Below are positions 12,440 to 24,551 of a DNA stretch of 64,000 nucleotides, one piece after another. Both the position numbers and the translations under genes were made by a program. Source of the stretch: Acanthosoma haemorrhoidale (taxonomy: Eukaryota; Arthropoda; Insecta; Hemiptera; Acanthosomatidae); the NCBI GenBank assembly GCA_930367205.1, contig OV884011.1:107127139-107191138 (forward strand), in the 5' to 3' direction. The notes below the pieces were generated by a model. That model had not been told where the DNA came from and did no database searches. It worked only from the letters and a program-made list of their open reading frames with translations. The stretch's first letter is position 1, and each line of letters opens with the position of its first letter.

Positions 12440-12700
12440 TGCACCTCTTAGATGGTCCGAACCCGTTCTGGTCTGTGCCGCATTCCGTTCTTCGCTCACA
12501 TACTTGGTGGCCTAGAGACCTTCCAGACGACCCTTCACCTGCCTCGATCTGGAAGGCACGGAGAGGGCGAGGTAGTGGGGAGCGACGTTTCGGCTCCGAT
12601 CTTGTGTAACTGCTTCAGCTGTGGGCGGCAAGACGTCGCCTGTCTCAGTCATGGTTCGCGAGCTACTCTCGAAGGCTGGCTCCTAGATTTGGTGAGTGTT
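12440..12700 (+). other. GC-rich open stretch with a splice donor; possible 5' exon
   Basis: A 126-codon frame (12452-12832) begins in a CpG-rich block that ends at a good splice-donor match (TTTGGTGAGTG, about 12688-12698), after which the sequence turns AT-rich. The encoded protein resembles nothing I know. The base composition and donor suit a 5' exon, perhaps untranslated, of a + strand gene such as the coiled-coil gene at 20.6 kb. That link is a guess. Confidence 0.22.
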
Positions 12701-12840
12701 GTCTCTCTCCTTCTCTGGTCAATTTATCAAGTATTTAGTTCTGATAATGCCCAGATTGTTGTAAGAATTTCCGTGAATTCCAAGCAAAAATCTGAGCCCA
12801 AAAAAAGAGGATCTACTTTAGAACCAGACTGAGCGTCTTA

Positions 12841-14850
12841 TTTCTGTCGCTCTTTCAGTCTTGTCTATTCTATGATTGTAGCCGTAACAATTATCCAATA
12901 TCATGATTTCTGTTAAACCTATTTTGGTCACTATAATTCATCAAGCCTAATATAATATATAATATTAACTAGAAAGGTCAGGCTAAAAAAATTATCTTAG
13001 CAAACGTTCCTCCCTCTGACTTTTAGCTTTGCCAATTCACGTCGCAAAAGCTACTCAGGATCTTAGTTTACGATCTATTTCCCCTTGGTTAAGTTAACAC
13101 ATTGGAGACAGGAATGCATAAAAGATATTATAATATTATTTTTATAATATATTCCAAAAAATATCTTCCTACTTTATTTATTGCGTATTTAATACCGCCC
13201 AAGGTATTTTAATGGGTTTTTTTAGTTTTTCAAGATTTTAGTCTAACTGCTAAGGGGATGTTCGGTTTTGTTCATTTCAGTCAAAAATACAGTGTAGTTT
13301 TTTCACAACCATCTAATACGTTTTCAACCAACATGGAGACCACGATCCGACTCATTCTTTTGAAAAATGTATCTTCAGTCTTTAATTTTGTTCATACATA
13401 TTATACGCTAGATCCAGCGGGGGAAATGTGATTTTGTTCTACTTTCACAACTATAACATTGGTAATATTTTCTAACCTTTTAGATTTAATCGAAATTTTA
13501 AAATCGTCTCTTCCAATGATATGCTGCCATTAAAAATGTTTTTCTATTGGTACAGACTCTTCTTTTCTTTCTGGACCGTAATTTGATTTTTCATCCCCAC
13601 TCCTTCCACACTTGTGTAGTGAAAATTGGCCCATATATTTGTTCTCTTACTCTCCTTCTTAAAGGTTTGTCTATTTTAAAATATTATAACTTTACCTTTA
13701 AGAACCCGACATTACATAAATAAATAAAAATTAGATCTAGATTTGAATTAATAGTTTTGAACAAAATTGAGTTATGAAGGCTGAAGTGGAATAAAAATGT
13801 TGACGAAAGTTTGTATCTAACAAATGTATTTTTTTGCTGTCACTGAAATTCATATTTAAAGGTTTTATGAATGCAGGATACGAATACGAACTTTTCCTAA
13901 AAAAATATTTTTTACTATCTTTACTTGAAGGGACTTCTTTTTTTTTAACTGTTCAATATGACTTTCTTACCTAATATAATCCATATTATTTTTAAATTCT
14001 GTTTAAGAAAGCAAACAAGAACGCTGGACCTAGCATCACCAAAAACAGTTTGATTGAAATCGGTGACCCCACAACCATAAGGTTATGGTGTAAACCTGTA
14101 TTAGTAGAAGAACTGTAACAATTAATCATAGAAGAACAACTACAGTTGTCATTTTGGTGGAAAAGGCTGAAGACCCTAAACAAAATAATATTACTAGACA
14201 AAACAACATACTAATATGTGAAAATATTACAAAAATTATGTTTTTGTACTCAACAATAGATAACGTTTTTAATGTTATGATACCTAAGGGACACAATTTA
14301 TTGAAAAGGCTATTTTCAGTATCCAAAATGTTTCAACGAATAAAATGAAGTATTTTTGTTCAATAATACCGAGTAGTTCTTTCATAATCATGTAATAAGT
14401 ATTTGAAGATTCGAAGTCCCAAAGGTATCTCTCGATAATCATTTTTTAATTTATTCGTTTATTTATCTAAATCACAAAAAAAAACCGTTTAAAAATGGTG
14501 AAGGCAAATGACAAATATTGTGTTCTATGAATTAACTTTATTGTTTAACATGATTAAACCTTTATTAGGTATCCATCAACTAGGTTGTTCCCCTAGGCCA
14601 TCTCAATTGTGTAAATTCTCTGTATATATGTCTGATAATTATTAATTCTTGACATTTCATATCTGAAAGTAACCCATTTTGCTCTTGTGTCGATTCTCCA
14701 TCGCCGATTCTTTTCTTTTCTTTATCGTTTTTCTGCACTTCATTTTCTTTAGATCGTCTCATGCTTTGGTTTATTTTCTCCAATTTTCCTCATACTTTAT
14801 TTTACCTGCCATTTAATCATCGCAGACGTCAATCACTGATACATTTTTTT
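12841..14850. other. AT-rich DNA, nothing recognised
   Basis: Low-complexity, AT-rich sequence. Overlapping short frames on both strands at 14.0-14.8 kb have compositions expected by chance. Confidence 0.4.
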
Positions 14851-14852
14851 TT

Positions 14853-15296
14853 TCAATCGCAATCACTGGCTCTTGTGAATGTCCCACGCACCGCTTTTGT
14901 CGCTCGTGCCGCGGTCATCCTTCGCATTCGGACTCGGACAGACAGATGGATAGATGGGAACCCCTGATATTGTCTCTTTGTGAAGCGCGTTCTAGAAGTG
15001 GCTTTAAAGATTCGAAAGCGTTTCCACCATTTTCTCCTTGAGCAGTTCGCTTTGGGGTAATTGGCAGTGCCTGCTCGAAATGTGCTGCTCGTTAGCCATC
15101 GATGTTCTTTATCTGTCGCTATTTTATATAACTGACTGCCAGCATCGGACCCGCGTCCGCTAATGGATGCCTTAAACCTGACATCACAGCCTCCAAAACC
15201 AATGGACCACTCGTACGGACCGCTGCACTTGAGCTCCACGTTTGTAACTGGAGCTAACTGGAATCTTTCGCAGCCGCCTTGCCTATACTGGCCCAA
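14853..15296 (-). other. Unrecognised 147-codon open frame in a GC-rich island
   Basis: An open frame of 147 codons lies in DNA much richer in GC than the flanks. The first 60 residues contain several Cys, Trp and Gly in a plausible globular pattern; the rest is strongly basic (many Arg, Lys and Ser). It matches no family I recognise. It may be a host exon, a domesticated or dead element fragment, or an open frame produced by chance in GC-rich promoter DNA. Confidence 0.22.
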
Positions 15297-15399
15297 TTTT
15301 TTTGGTTTATAATGTTAGGCGTTTGTCACTTTTATTAAAGATACCTTTGTATCTTGTCTTTATTTGTGTTCAATTTCTATTATCTTAAACCCCTTTAAT

Positions 15400-16080
15400 T
15401 TGTCTTATTTTAATTTACAATATTTATAATATGTTAGTGGCACGAAAAACCTAAAATTGCGCCTAATGCTTCTATGTTTTATGTAGTTATGCTACATTTT
15501 ATACAGAATATGAAACTGACTAACTTAATTAATGCGTTTGTATAATGCAAGCATTTGGAAATTTGAAGATGATGTGGGCCACCGCGCTCCAGAAAGATTT
15601 TAGGCTAAAACTAACTTAACCTACGTTTCCCGGACGTCCTGCCATCGATGCGGGGAGGGTGTTAAAGGCATAGTGTTAAACACTGGATTGATAAGGTGTT
15701 GCATTAAGCTAAAAACTTGATGCGTCTTCGGCATATATACTTATCCACCTTCGGCATGCCAAGCAACGGATGCAGATCGGCGTTATTCAGCCTCTCGAGA
15801 GTGGTATGACCATTCTCTTCAAAGCGTTCTGAAAGTGTTGGAGACGTTTTGCTCTGTTAGTATGGTGAGTATGTAGTGGGAACCATACAGCAAAGCTGGC
15901 CTATATATCAACAGTTTGAGATGTAGTGACAAGTGAATTCAATAAGTGCGAAAGCCGGCGAGACTTAAGGAGTACGTCTTCTAATATGTTCCTGTGATAG
16001 GTAGAGAAATGGAAATAACCGCCCATTGTTATGCCCAGATAGCTTTTTATGCACAATGGGAGTACAATGGAACTGGTATT
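15400..16080 (-). mobile_element. Second LINE family: RT C-terminal and 3' end fragment
   Basis: Read on the - strand from 16060 to 15620 the sequence shows degenerate blocks seen at the end of LINE RT domains: a YLGI/YFHF-like stretch, then a cluster like RLQHFQNALKRMVIPLSRG, which fits the LQ..QN.ALR...G signature. The 3' part (about 15640-15400) is shared with 42895-43145, including the word GCTACATTTTATACAG and the order of flanking blocks. Stops and frameshifts make it dead. The clade was not determined. Confidence 0.5.
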
Positions 16081-19000
16081 TAATTCTGCATTTTTTGCTT
16101 ATGTTGCAATAGCGAGAAGTATAATGTGAAAATAATTAATCCAGATACTTATAAAATTACTCCAGTCGCAGCTTAGACGCTATTAGGGATTTCTGACTGC
16201 TCCGTGCCTTAGGACAATTTAATTGATTTTTCACTGATACCCCTTTGCTTCTAAATCGCTCATATGCAAATTTTAGTTTTATACATTGGCTTTAAATTTC
16301 AACATAACTTATTTAATTTGAAACATCGGATAAAACACAATACATTACAGTCCTTTAATGTTTAACAGTTTTTGTTTTTTTTAATGAATCGTCTTATTGT
16401 TCTACCGGTGCATAATAAAAATGCATAACTATTACATGAGTAAAATAGTTCTTTATAAAATGGCATAGAATAGTAAACATGAGCCCTATTACGTAGCTCC
16501 CGCCGACAATTGTTAATCTTATCCTTCTTTCCGCATCATGATGCACTAAAGTGCTTATCAAGTTTTAATTTAAAACAACATATATAACAAAAAAAAAACC
16601 AGTTTCGGCGACCAGTGTCACGAAATTATAAGTGTGAGAACCCGCAATACATGACCGCTCTGTGCATTACTTCTCTTCTATACGCGTGATCCCTTTACTT
16701 CGATAGTGTCGATCGCTAAGTAATAAGCAAATTAGTTATTACTCCCCCACTCGCCCGTACATGGCAACTCCGCACCAAGTAGCGTAGCCCACAACATCCC
16801 AAGCGTCTAACTTCATTACGGTGGCTATAGTATATTCATGTGTCGACCAAAAGTCTGATAATACTCAATAACCTTTAAGCCTTAACTAAATGTTCTGTAT
16901 TCATTTCCAAGCTTCAACACTCTACTTCTAAACAAATAATTAAAATAGTTCCTTTATTATCCTGGGACTATGTCTCTTTATAACAAAAATGTTCTTAAAT
17001 TACTATTTTTTTATTAAATTTTAACAAAGTAATTAATGATTTGTATGCAAGGCAGCCCTGCACATCACCATCAGAAATACTGTGTCAATTTAATGTGATT
17101 CTGTCACTTAACTTGTAAGTTGAGGGGAGAACAGTGCAAGGAGGAAGGGGTAGGGACAAAAATCCCAGACAAAAAAAGCTAAAGTAGTATGAAGTAAATC
17201 CGCTGACTTCTCTAATCATGATTATTTACAATACAACGACCATGCCATTACATTTTGAATTAGTATCTCTACTTTCTACCTGTTGGGTAAATCCGCGATC
17301 TCTTTGAATGGAAATAAAGATAGTAAATAATTCTGCTATAAAGAATAAGAAAACCATAACTTCTCTGAGCAATATAGAAAAAAAAAAAAAAAAAGGAATG
17401 GCTGGAACTTCATTAAACAGTTCAGGTAGTAGTAGTAGTTGTCGTTTTTTTTTTTTTTACCTTTGTCGACAAAAGAGGTATTGTACAAAAAATGGCTACG
17501 GAAACGGAATTGTCAGGAGAACTTCCATGCGTAACCGCCAGTATCGAAGAATATCGCTCTTGGTGTAACAGTTACTGTGAAATCGGCTTTTCCACAATTT
17601 ATCGATTATACAATATATTTTTGTGGACTCTATATAACAATCCTTTTCAATATTAATAATTTCTGTGACAATAGCCAACCGTCGGATCTTATAGAAAACG
17701 GAAAGTGGTATAGTTAATCATTCTAAAACCACGTAATTTAGTTAGAAAACATTCTAATTAAAGGAAAAAAGTATTTCTTCCCCGAGGTGTCATACCCACA
17801 GTTACAACATAGTTCATTTACACATAGTAATAATAATGTAAGCAGCTCACGCCAAAGCGTTAAAACTTAAAACTGACTAGCACACCAGTATCAACATTAT
17901 GACACTAAAACATTATAAATTTAAAACGTATCAGTTGTAATGAAAAGTTCTCAACAATAAAATAAAAAACACACCATAATGTCAATAACATATAAATATA
18001 ACAGAAACAATGACAGAATACAAGATATAAATTAAACATATAATAGAGCTTGGTCATCAGGGAGCTCCTCTTAAGCGTACTCCACAGTGCTTAGTAATCA
18101 GATTTCGTCCTGTTATTGATGATATTTTAAGGATATATTCCACAACATACCGAAATATGCTGATTAGGCAGTAATTTAATTACAACAGGAAATAAGAAAA
18201 CGAATTTAAGCGTGAATGAAGTCGGGCCTATAATCAAATTTCGCTAGCCACAGATCAGAACCTATTTTCAATTAAGGTTCTGTTTCTCCCCATCGTGCCC
18301 ATTTGCCAAAGCATAAATAATTGTTTTGGAGCCAACAACAATAATTACCGTCTATCCATAGTTTGTCTTCACTTTTCTACATCCATTATTCCGTTTAAGT
18401 ATGTATATCTTATAAGTATAATTGGTATAAAACACTTCAGAATGAGGGGGGGGGGAAGGCAAGACCATATAAAGTGTTCCTTGAATTAATTTGCAATAGA
18501 TTTTCTCAGGCATAATCGAACTCACGTTTGTCAAATGAACTTCAATATTCATTGGAAGATCAACAGTGTCACAACTCGTGAATAGACAAGATATGCCACT
18601 TTCGACCACTTGCACTTTCGCAGTTATGTGAAACCGCTCCTGCTAGGTCTGCAGGTTTAGCAGGCTATTTTCTTTTTGAGGAAGAGCAGCTAAAAGTCAT
18701 CCTGTGACTGGAAGACAAGACGCTAGATTATTCATCGGGCTAAGAGGTCTGCATGTAACCATTGAGGTAATCCTCGCCGTGTCGGATCCATCTTCCACGC
18801 TTCCCTATGCTCGGCCCTTACTTTCATATCGCTGCCTTCACTGGTCCTTGTCAACTGCCCGATCTAGGTTTTAACTTCTTGACAATTTCCCAGTAGGAAA
18901 TCCGCACCGGCTGACGCCACTACTCCTTTCATAACGAGGCGAGAGTATTCATATTTCAACACAAGAACAAGATGCAGCGTGGAAAACTGTCCTTTAGCTC

Positions 19001-20583
19001 TTAAAGATTTGTTTTGAGGAAGTAGCAGGTACAAGTAAGAAGAAAGGGTGTTTGCCCAATCTTCTGGCCCATATTGATGTGCGTGAGGTCATGACTCCCG
19101 GCCCCCCTTTACAAAAATAAAGGTGGTAAGGTATAAATAGTGTTATCAAAATAAAGCCTTTTGGTCTTAATGCTTTAGTACACCCGCACACAAAAGTCTC
19201 TAGTAAAAATATAAAATTTAATGGCCTTTTATTGTCATTGGGTTGTTTAAGATGAATCTGCCTGAAATTCAAGTTCATCTTCTATGTGTTCATAAATTAA
19301 CGAAATTGTTAACGGACTGCTGGAATCTAATGATTTCGAAGTGCGCTGATTTTGTTATTTTAATTAGTTTTTTATTGCACATGGTCCTTTAACACTTTTT
19401 ATCATTAAAAATTTTCACAAAGTTGTAATGTATTTATTGGTTTTAAGGGTGCTGTTTTTGTTTCTTTGCTTATTTTATGGCTACCTCATGAGCATTGTGA
19501 CAGTGGCAGATAAAAATTAGTTTACCATTTTCTGAAATGTAAAATATTATCACATCAAGGTGTATTGACGAATGAAGTTACAAAAATTAAATGAGCACCC
19601 TTCAAAGACAATGTTAAAAATTAATCACAACTTCATAAAAATTAGTAATAATTAATATCCTCTGAGTTCTGAAAATTTGTTGATTTCGCAATATTGGGAA
19701 GATAGACCATGTAGACATATAGATATGAAAGCCTTCTCAATTAACCCTACTACCTGTTAATCTTCTCTTCAATAGTAAACTATTAATTCTATGTTTTAGA
19801 TATGTTAACACTGTTACTGAAAACACAAGGGTCTAAAACCCAAATTGGAAATTATGAAAATATTGTGGCTATAGTACTACTCTTGGGGGATTGCAAAGTG
19901 GTTAGGGCACCAACCACCCAATCTCTTTTTTCATACCATTGATGAACTGCTAAACTTTTCTTAAGTTAAACTTTTTTTATTTTTACTTCAGGCTTCCAAA
20001 ATAGACCTTTCCTTTTACACCTTCAAACATTTTCTTTTGATGTATATACCATGTAAAACCTTTCCATTCACAATCTTGCTAACTTTCCTAGAAAAAATAC
20101 AGTATGTACATGCTACTTACAGTTAATTATTTTGAAATAATATTGTATGAAAACCACAAATCTTTCAATAGAAAAAAAATTTTAATTATTTATATGTAGT
20201 TTTAAATGTAATGTGTTTTAATAATTAGTCTTGAGGATGCATGAATAGGCAAAACACTGATTAATCTAAAAACTAAAATAAAAATTTGGAGAGATTGTAA
20301 AGCCTTCTTTTGAAAAAGCTGTTATTTTCATAGAGTGCTATTTCAAAGCGTCTCTTTTTAGAGTGTAATATCTTCATATGTTTAGCAACATTCAGATGCT
20401 TGTTTTATAGTTATGTAGAAATGGTTTGTTAAAGATTAATTATTACACTGTGTTTAATATTATAATTTAGACACAGGCAGTACACTGCAATCGAGCAAAC
20501 CCATCTATATTGCACAACAAATTATTCCCCTAAATTAGAACAAATTCAAAATCCATCCAAATAATTTAAAAATTTATTTTCAG
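16081..20583. other. AT-rich DNA upstream of the coiled-coil gene exons
   Basis: No coding exon was recognised, although earlier exons of the coiled-coil gene must lie upstream of 20584. A poly(A) run with poly(T) nearby (17380-17460), a G run at 18447 and a moderately GC-rich block at 18640-18960 are visible. At 19890-19930 a tRNA A-box-like AGTGGTTAGGGCACC may be a SINE scrap. Confidence 0.4.
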
Positions 20584-23500
20584 GAGTGTCAGACCCTTAT
20601 GGAGACCAATAGAAAGCTCCAGAGTGGAGCCTCCATTATCGACCAGAGTCTTCTTCAATCTCAAATAGATACACTTCAGTGGCAACTGAAACAGGTTTGT
20701 CATGCTTGATTAACATGAATTGAAAAAAAAATGTTTATTCATGATTTTGATTATAAAAACATTCTATTTTGATGTATCTCATTTTATTTTATTTTTAAGT
20801 GTTTCCAGTTAATATAAAAATGTAGTCTTTAATTGATAGACATTAAATTAGTTTGGATAAAGGCCAGGTAAAGAAACGTCACAGTTGTTTATTAAAACTT
20901 ATGGTATGTTTACATTAGAGCAGCACCTATTATTTATGTATTTGATGCCTGAAATCGATAACATTTTTATTATTTAAGTGGGCACCTTTATGGCTCGGGG
21001 GGGGGGGGGGGTTAACTTCAAGTTGACATCCTTTTGTTCATGGCACTGGGAGGTAATTTTATCAAGAGATGGAAATCAATCACCCTTAGTCTTGCAACTA
21101 CAAAATTCTACTGTTTCTATGTTTTAATATCACTATCATTTTATTTTTATCACAGGCTGAATCTAACAGGCAGATGTATCGTGCTGTTATGGAACAAGTA
21201 TCTAAGTTTTTAGAGAGAGTACATAAAGCCCTTGAAACAACTCCAAATAAAGGCCATGCCGGCAGAGCTAAGTCCAGGTGAGGTTTTTCGTTTACATAAA
21301 ATCTATTCTAATAGCAGTTTTTTTAAACTCCTATTTCAGAGAACTTTTTGTAGCTTTACATATTTTATTTCAATATTTAATAGTTTCATTTTTCAATACA
21401 CACAGAATTGTTACTTTTGTTTTGATTAGATTTATATTTTTTGAAGTACTGTGATAAATGTAAATGATGTGCGATAAAACCCCTATTTATTAAGACCCTG
21501 TTTCAGGGTGCCCAGGTCTAGATCAGTTCATACAGTCATCAGCCAGAGCAGAGGATCGTCACCTTCAAATGCTTCCTCAGTACACAGGGCTAACAGCATC
21601 TCCCAGATACAGGATACTTCATACACAGCATTCAGGGATCATGCTTGGTAAATTATTAACAATATTTTATCATATAGAATCACTGTCAAACAAAACTCAT
21701 GTAACAAATCCTCCTCAAAAAGGAAAACTACCTTATGTTACAGTTTAGTTTTGGTGGTTGACCTAAATAGATAGGGATGAGGTTTGGGAGCTCTCCCTTA
21801 CTCTTGCTTGTGCCAGTTTTTGTATTATATAGCAGATTTATACCAATTTGCCTTTAAAAAAATATTGTACTGAATTCAATAAAAATAGAAAAGGAAATAA
21901 TTATAAGTATTATCAGACAGTTAAAAAAAAGAAGCAAGTTCTACAAATTTTATTTCTAACCATCCATCCAATATATGTTTGGCTGAAAGTACAAAATAAC
22001 CCTTGTTCTGACAGCAAAATGTACTGAAATATTAATGTGAACCCTTTCTAAAAAGTCAAAATGTTAAATGCGTTTGAGTAAAAAAATAAAATGTTTTATA
22101 CTGCCATATAAATTAAATAATAAACAGGGTTTTCAGGGTCTCTTCTTTGTCTTTTTAAAATATCTCTATTACTTGATACTAAATATTTATTTATAAATAA
22201 TATGTATGTATTCAATACTAAGTTTATATAAATAATAATATTTAATATATTTTAATATTTGAATCCATTATATACAGTTTAACACAATAACTTACATTAT
22301 TCTTGTTGATTCGTTTCTTAATAATGTTCAAAATAACGCACTACACACTAGCTGGCTCATAACATTAAATTTTTTGAATATGTGATTCTTCCATGAGATC
22401 AGTGACATCACTGACATTTCTCATTCATCTAGATAGGGTCACTTCTTTGTCCTGTGTTTATCTGGGGAGCATTCCCAGGAGTATTTTTCGGGTGGTTCAA
22501 CCAATATTTTTCTGATTCTTAGCTCTAAATTTATTTTTCTAGATATATTTAGGTTAAATATAAACACTAATAATAATTTTAACCTTGGATTCAAATTAGT
22601 ATATATTATATTTTAGTAAAACATTAACCTATAAAATATCATTAGAATTTATTTCTTCCATCTGTAACTAAATACTGTTTAATTATAAAATGTCCTCGAT
22701 GTCATAGGCGAGGTAACCGAAGCAGCCCTGAAGAAATATCTCCAGAAAGACTGTCACAGGATGCCTTCCGCCTCCTTCGCACTGTTCAGTCTCTTCTTGC
22801 GACACGGGAACCAGATCTTGCCAGAGTTAATGAATCTAACTCTACCTCGGTAAACAGTGATGTTTTTTTGTTTTCATCTGATGCTTATGAAAGAATAAAA
22901 ATTATCGAGATATAGTGGCTGTGTAAATAACCTTTAAGTTGTGTATTGATCATCTTTATTAAAGTTTATGATACAATGTATGCCTAGTAGTATCATTTTA
23001 TATCTGGGAACAAAAATGTACAATTATGGGTGATCAAAATTCATTCTTTAGATACGATCTTTTCAATAAATTTGATTTCGGTGATGTTGAATGAGGACTA
23101 AATTTCCACATGCCACTGTGTTTCTAGCTTGAGAATAATAAAGATTTTTTATGTAATATAGGACAATTTGAAAACTAAACACTTGTTGGGCTTCAGAGAC
23201 AACATGAGGAAAAAAAGATAGATGGTGGCGAAATGTTCCTAACTCAATGAACCTTTTAGCATTAGATAATCTAATCAAAAGTGATTTTGTTGTTTCCTCT
23301 AAAATGTCTCATAGAATCATATTTTTTGTGGTTTTTGTTAAGGCAATTACTAATTTATTGATAAGGTAAAACAATTTGTAATCCTCAGCAAACAATAAAA
23401 TTAAGATTAGATTAATAATGAATAAAATAAAAAGTGAAGGTTTATGAATACTTCTTTGCAAAGCTTCATATAATAAGGCTTTAAAGCTATGAGGGGGATG

Positions 23501-24433
23501 TTTGGTTGGTTAACATTACTAATACTCAGCCTTTTAGATATGAATAAACTCATTTTAGGATGGAGCCATCTGATCTATCTGTGTAAATTACATCGACTCA
23601 TGCTGAGGCCACAAAAGAAGATGTAACATATATTCCTAATGAAAATTCTTGCCTGTTATGTTCATTTTACAGTATTTAATAACTTAGTGGAGAGTAAAGA
23701 CTTTTATTTAATCTAAGTAAGATTAGTAAATATAATGCATAAATTCTTTTATTAGCTCATATCTACCTCTCGAGTAATTTTCTATATATTAAATTTTTCA
23801 CTATTGAATGCGCGAAAAAATAATTTTTTTAAATGTAGTATTAAAGGAGGTTTTTTGGGTTCAAAATTATTAAAATAATGAATTAAGTGAAAAAGATGTT
23901 ATCTGACATAAAATAATGATTTCTCTTAATGCATGTATTCCTTTGTCAGTTTATTTGTTTATTTATTTACTTATTGCCTAATAAGGCAGATTGTAATTTT
24001 AGCACAATAAAGGATGACAACACCCAAAAAAAAAAGCTTATTTGTTTAATTTATAGTGTTGAATTATTGAAATAGAAAGAGTTTGTGTAATTAATAATAT
24101 TAACAAATTAATAACTACATTGTATAATTGATTAGCCTTGGATCTGATTTATGTGTTGATCAGATGGGTAGCTGCAGCTCATTGGCACAAGGCTCCTGCA
24201 AAGAAGATGAGAAGGCCACTACTCCACAGCCCTCTGTTGGCTCTACAGAGGATGAAAGTGGATTCTCCTCGATGAGCTCCTTCCATGATGCTGGAGCCAG
24301 CAGCAACGGCACCACAGAAGGCTCCCACCATGAGCTGGGCCTGCCGCTTGTTGAATCTCACCGCCACCGTCGTTGGAGCTCCGTACCCGCTGACACTGGC
24401 TTCCGCGAGCCGCTCAGGGTCCTCTGGGTCTGA
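20584..24433 (+). CDS. Coiled-coil protein, 3' five coding exons (partial)
   Basis: Five exons join in phase: 20584-20694, 21156-21277, 21507-21647, 22708-22849 and 24164-24433 (stop TGA), giving 261 residues of the C-terminal part. All borders are GT/AG, and split codons at the second and third junctions are restored. Residues 1-77 are rich in Gln, Leu, Glu and Lys with heptad spacing, suggesting a coiled coil (SQIDTLQWQLKQ, then MEQVSKFLERVHKAL). Residues 78-125 are Ser/Arg-rich, as in a phosphorylated linker. The last exon holds the cluster DESGFSSMSSF and ends RVLWV, which could bind a class II PDZ domain. The family is not firmly recognised; a centrosomal or scaffold protein of the centrosomin/CDK5RAP2 type is a weak guess. 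Upstream exons, including the start, are missing. Confidence 0.72.
23945..24030 (+). mobile_element. 3' tail scrap of the Jockey-like LINE
   Basis: The stretch TTATTGCCTAATAAGGCAGA and the following TTGTAATTTTAGCACAATAAA match the extreme 3' end of the LINE at 58875-58925, sense orientation. Only the last 60-70 bases are present, in the last intron of the coiled-coil gene. It is an extreme 5'-truncated insertion. Confidence 0.75.
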
Positions 24434-24545
24434 CAGCAGTCTTCATCACGGCCTAACCCCATTCAAAAATAGCATCATTTCACTATAACTCTAGCCATCA
24501 GGGGGTTGGACCATGTATATTGTCAATTTTTATTTCTTGCCAAAA

Positions 24546-24551
24546 AATAAA
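24546..24551 (+). terminator. Poly(A) signal of the coiled-coil gene
   Basis: AATAAA lies 113 bases after the stop codon, a normal distance for a short 3' UTR. No other strong candidate lies closer. Confidence 0.5.
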
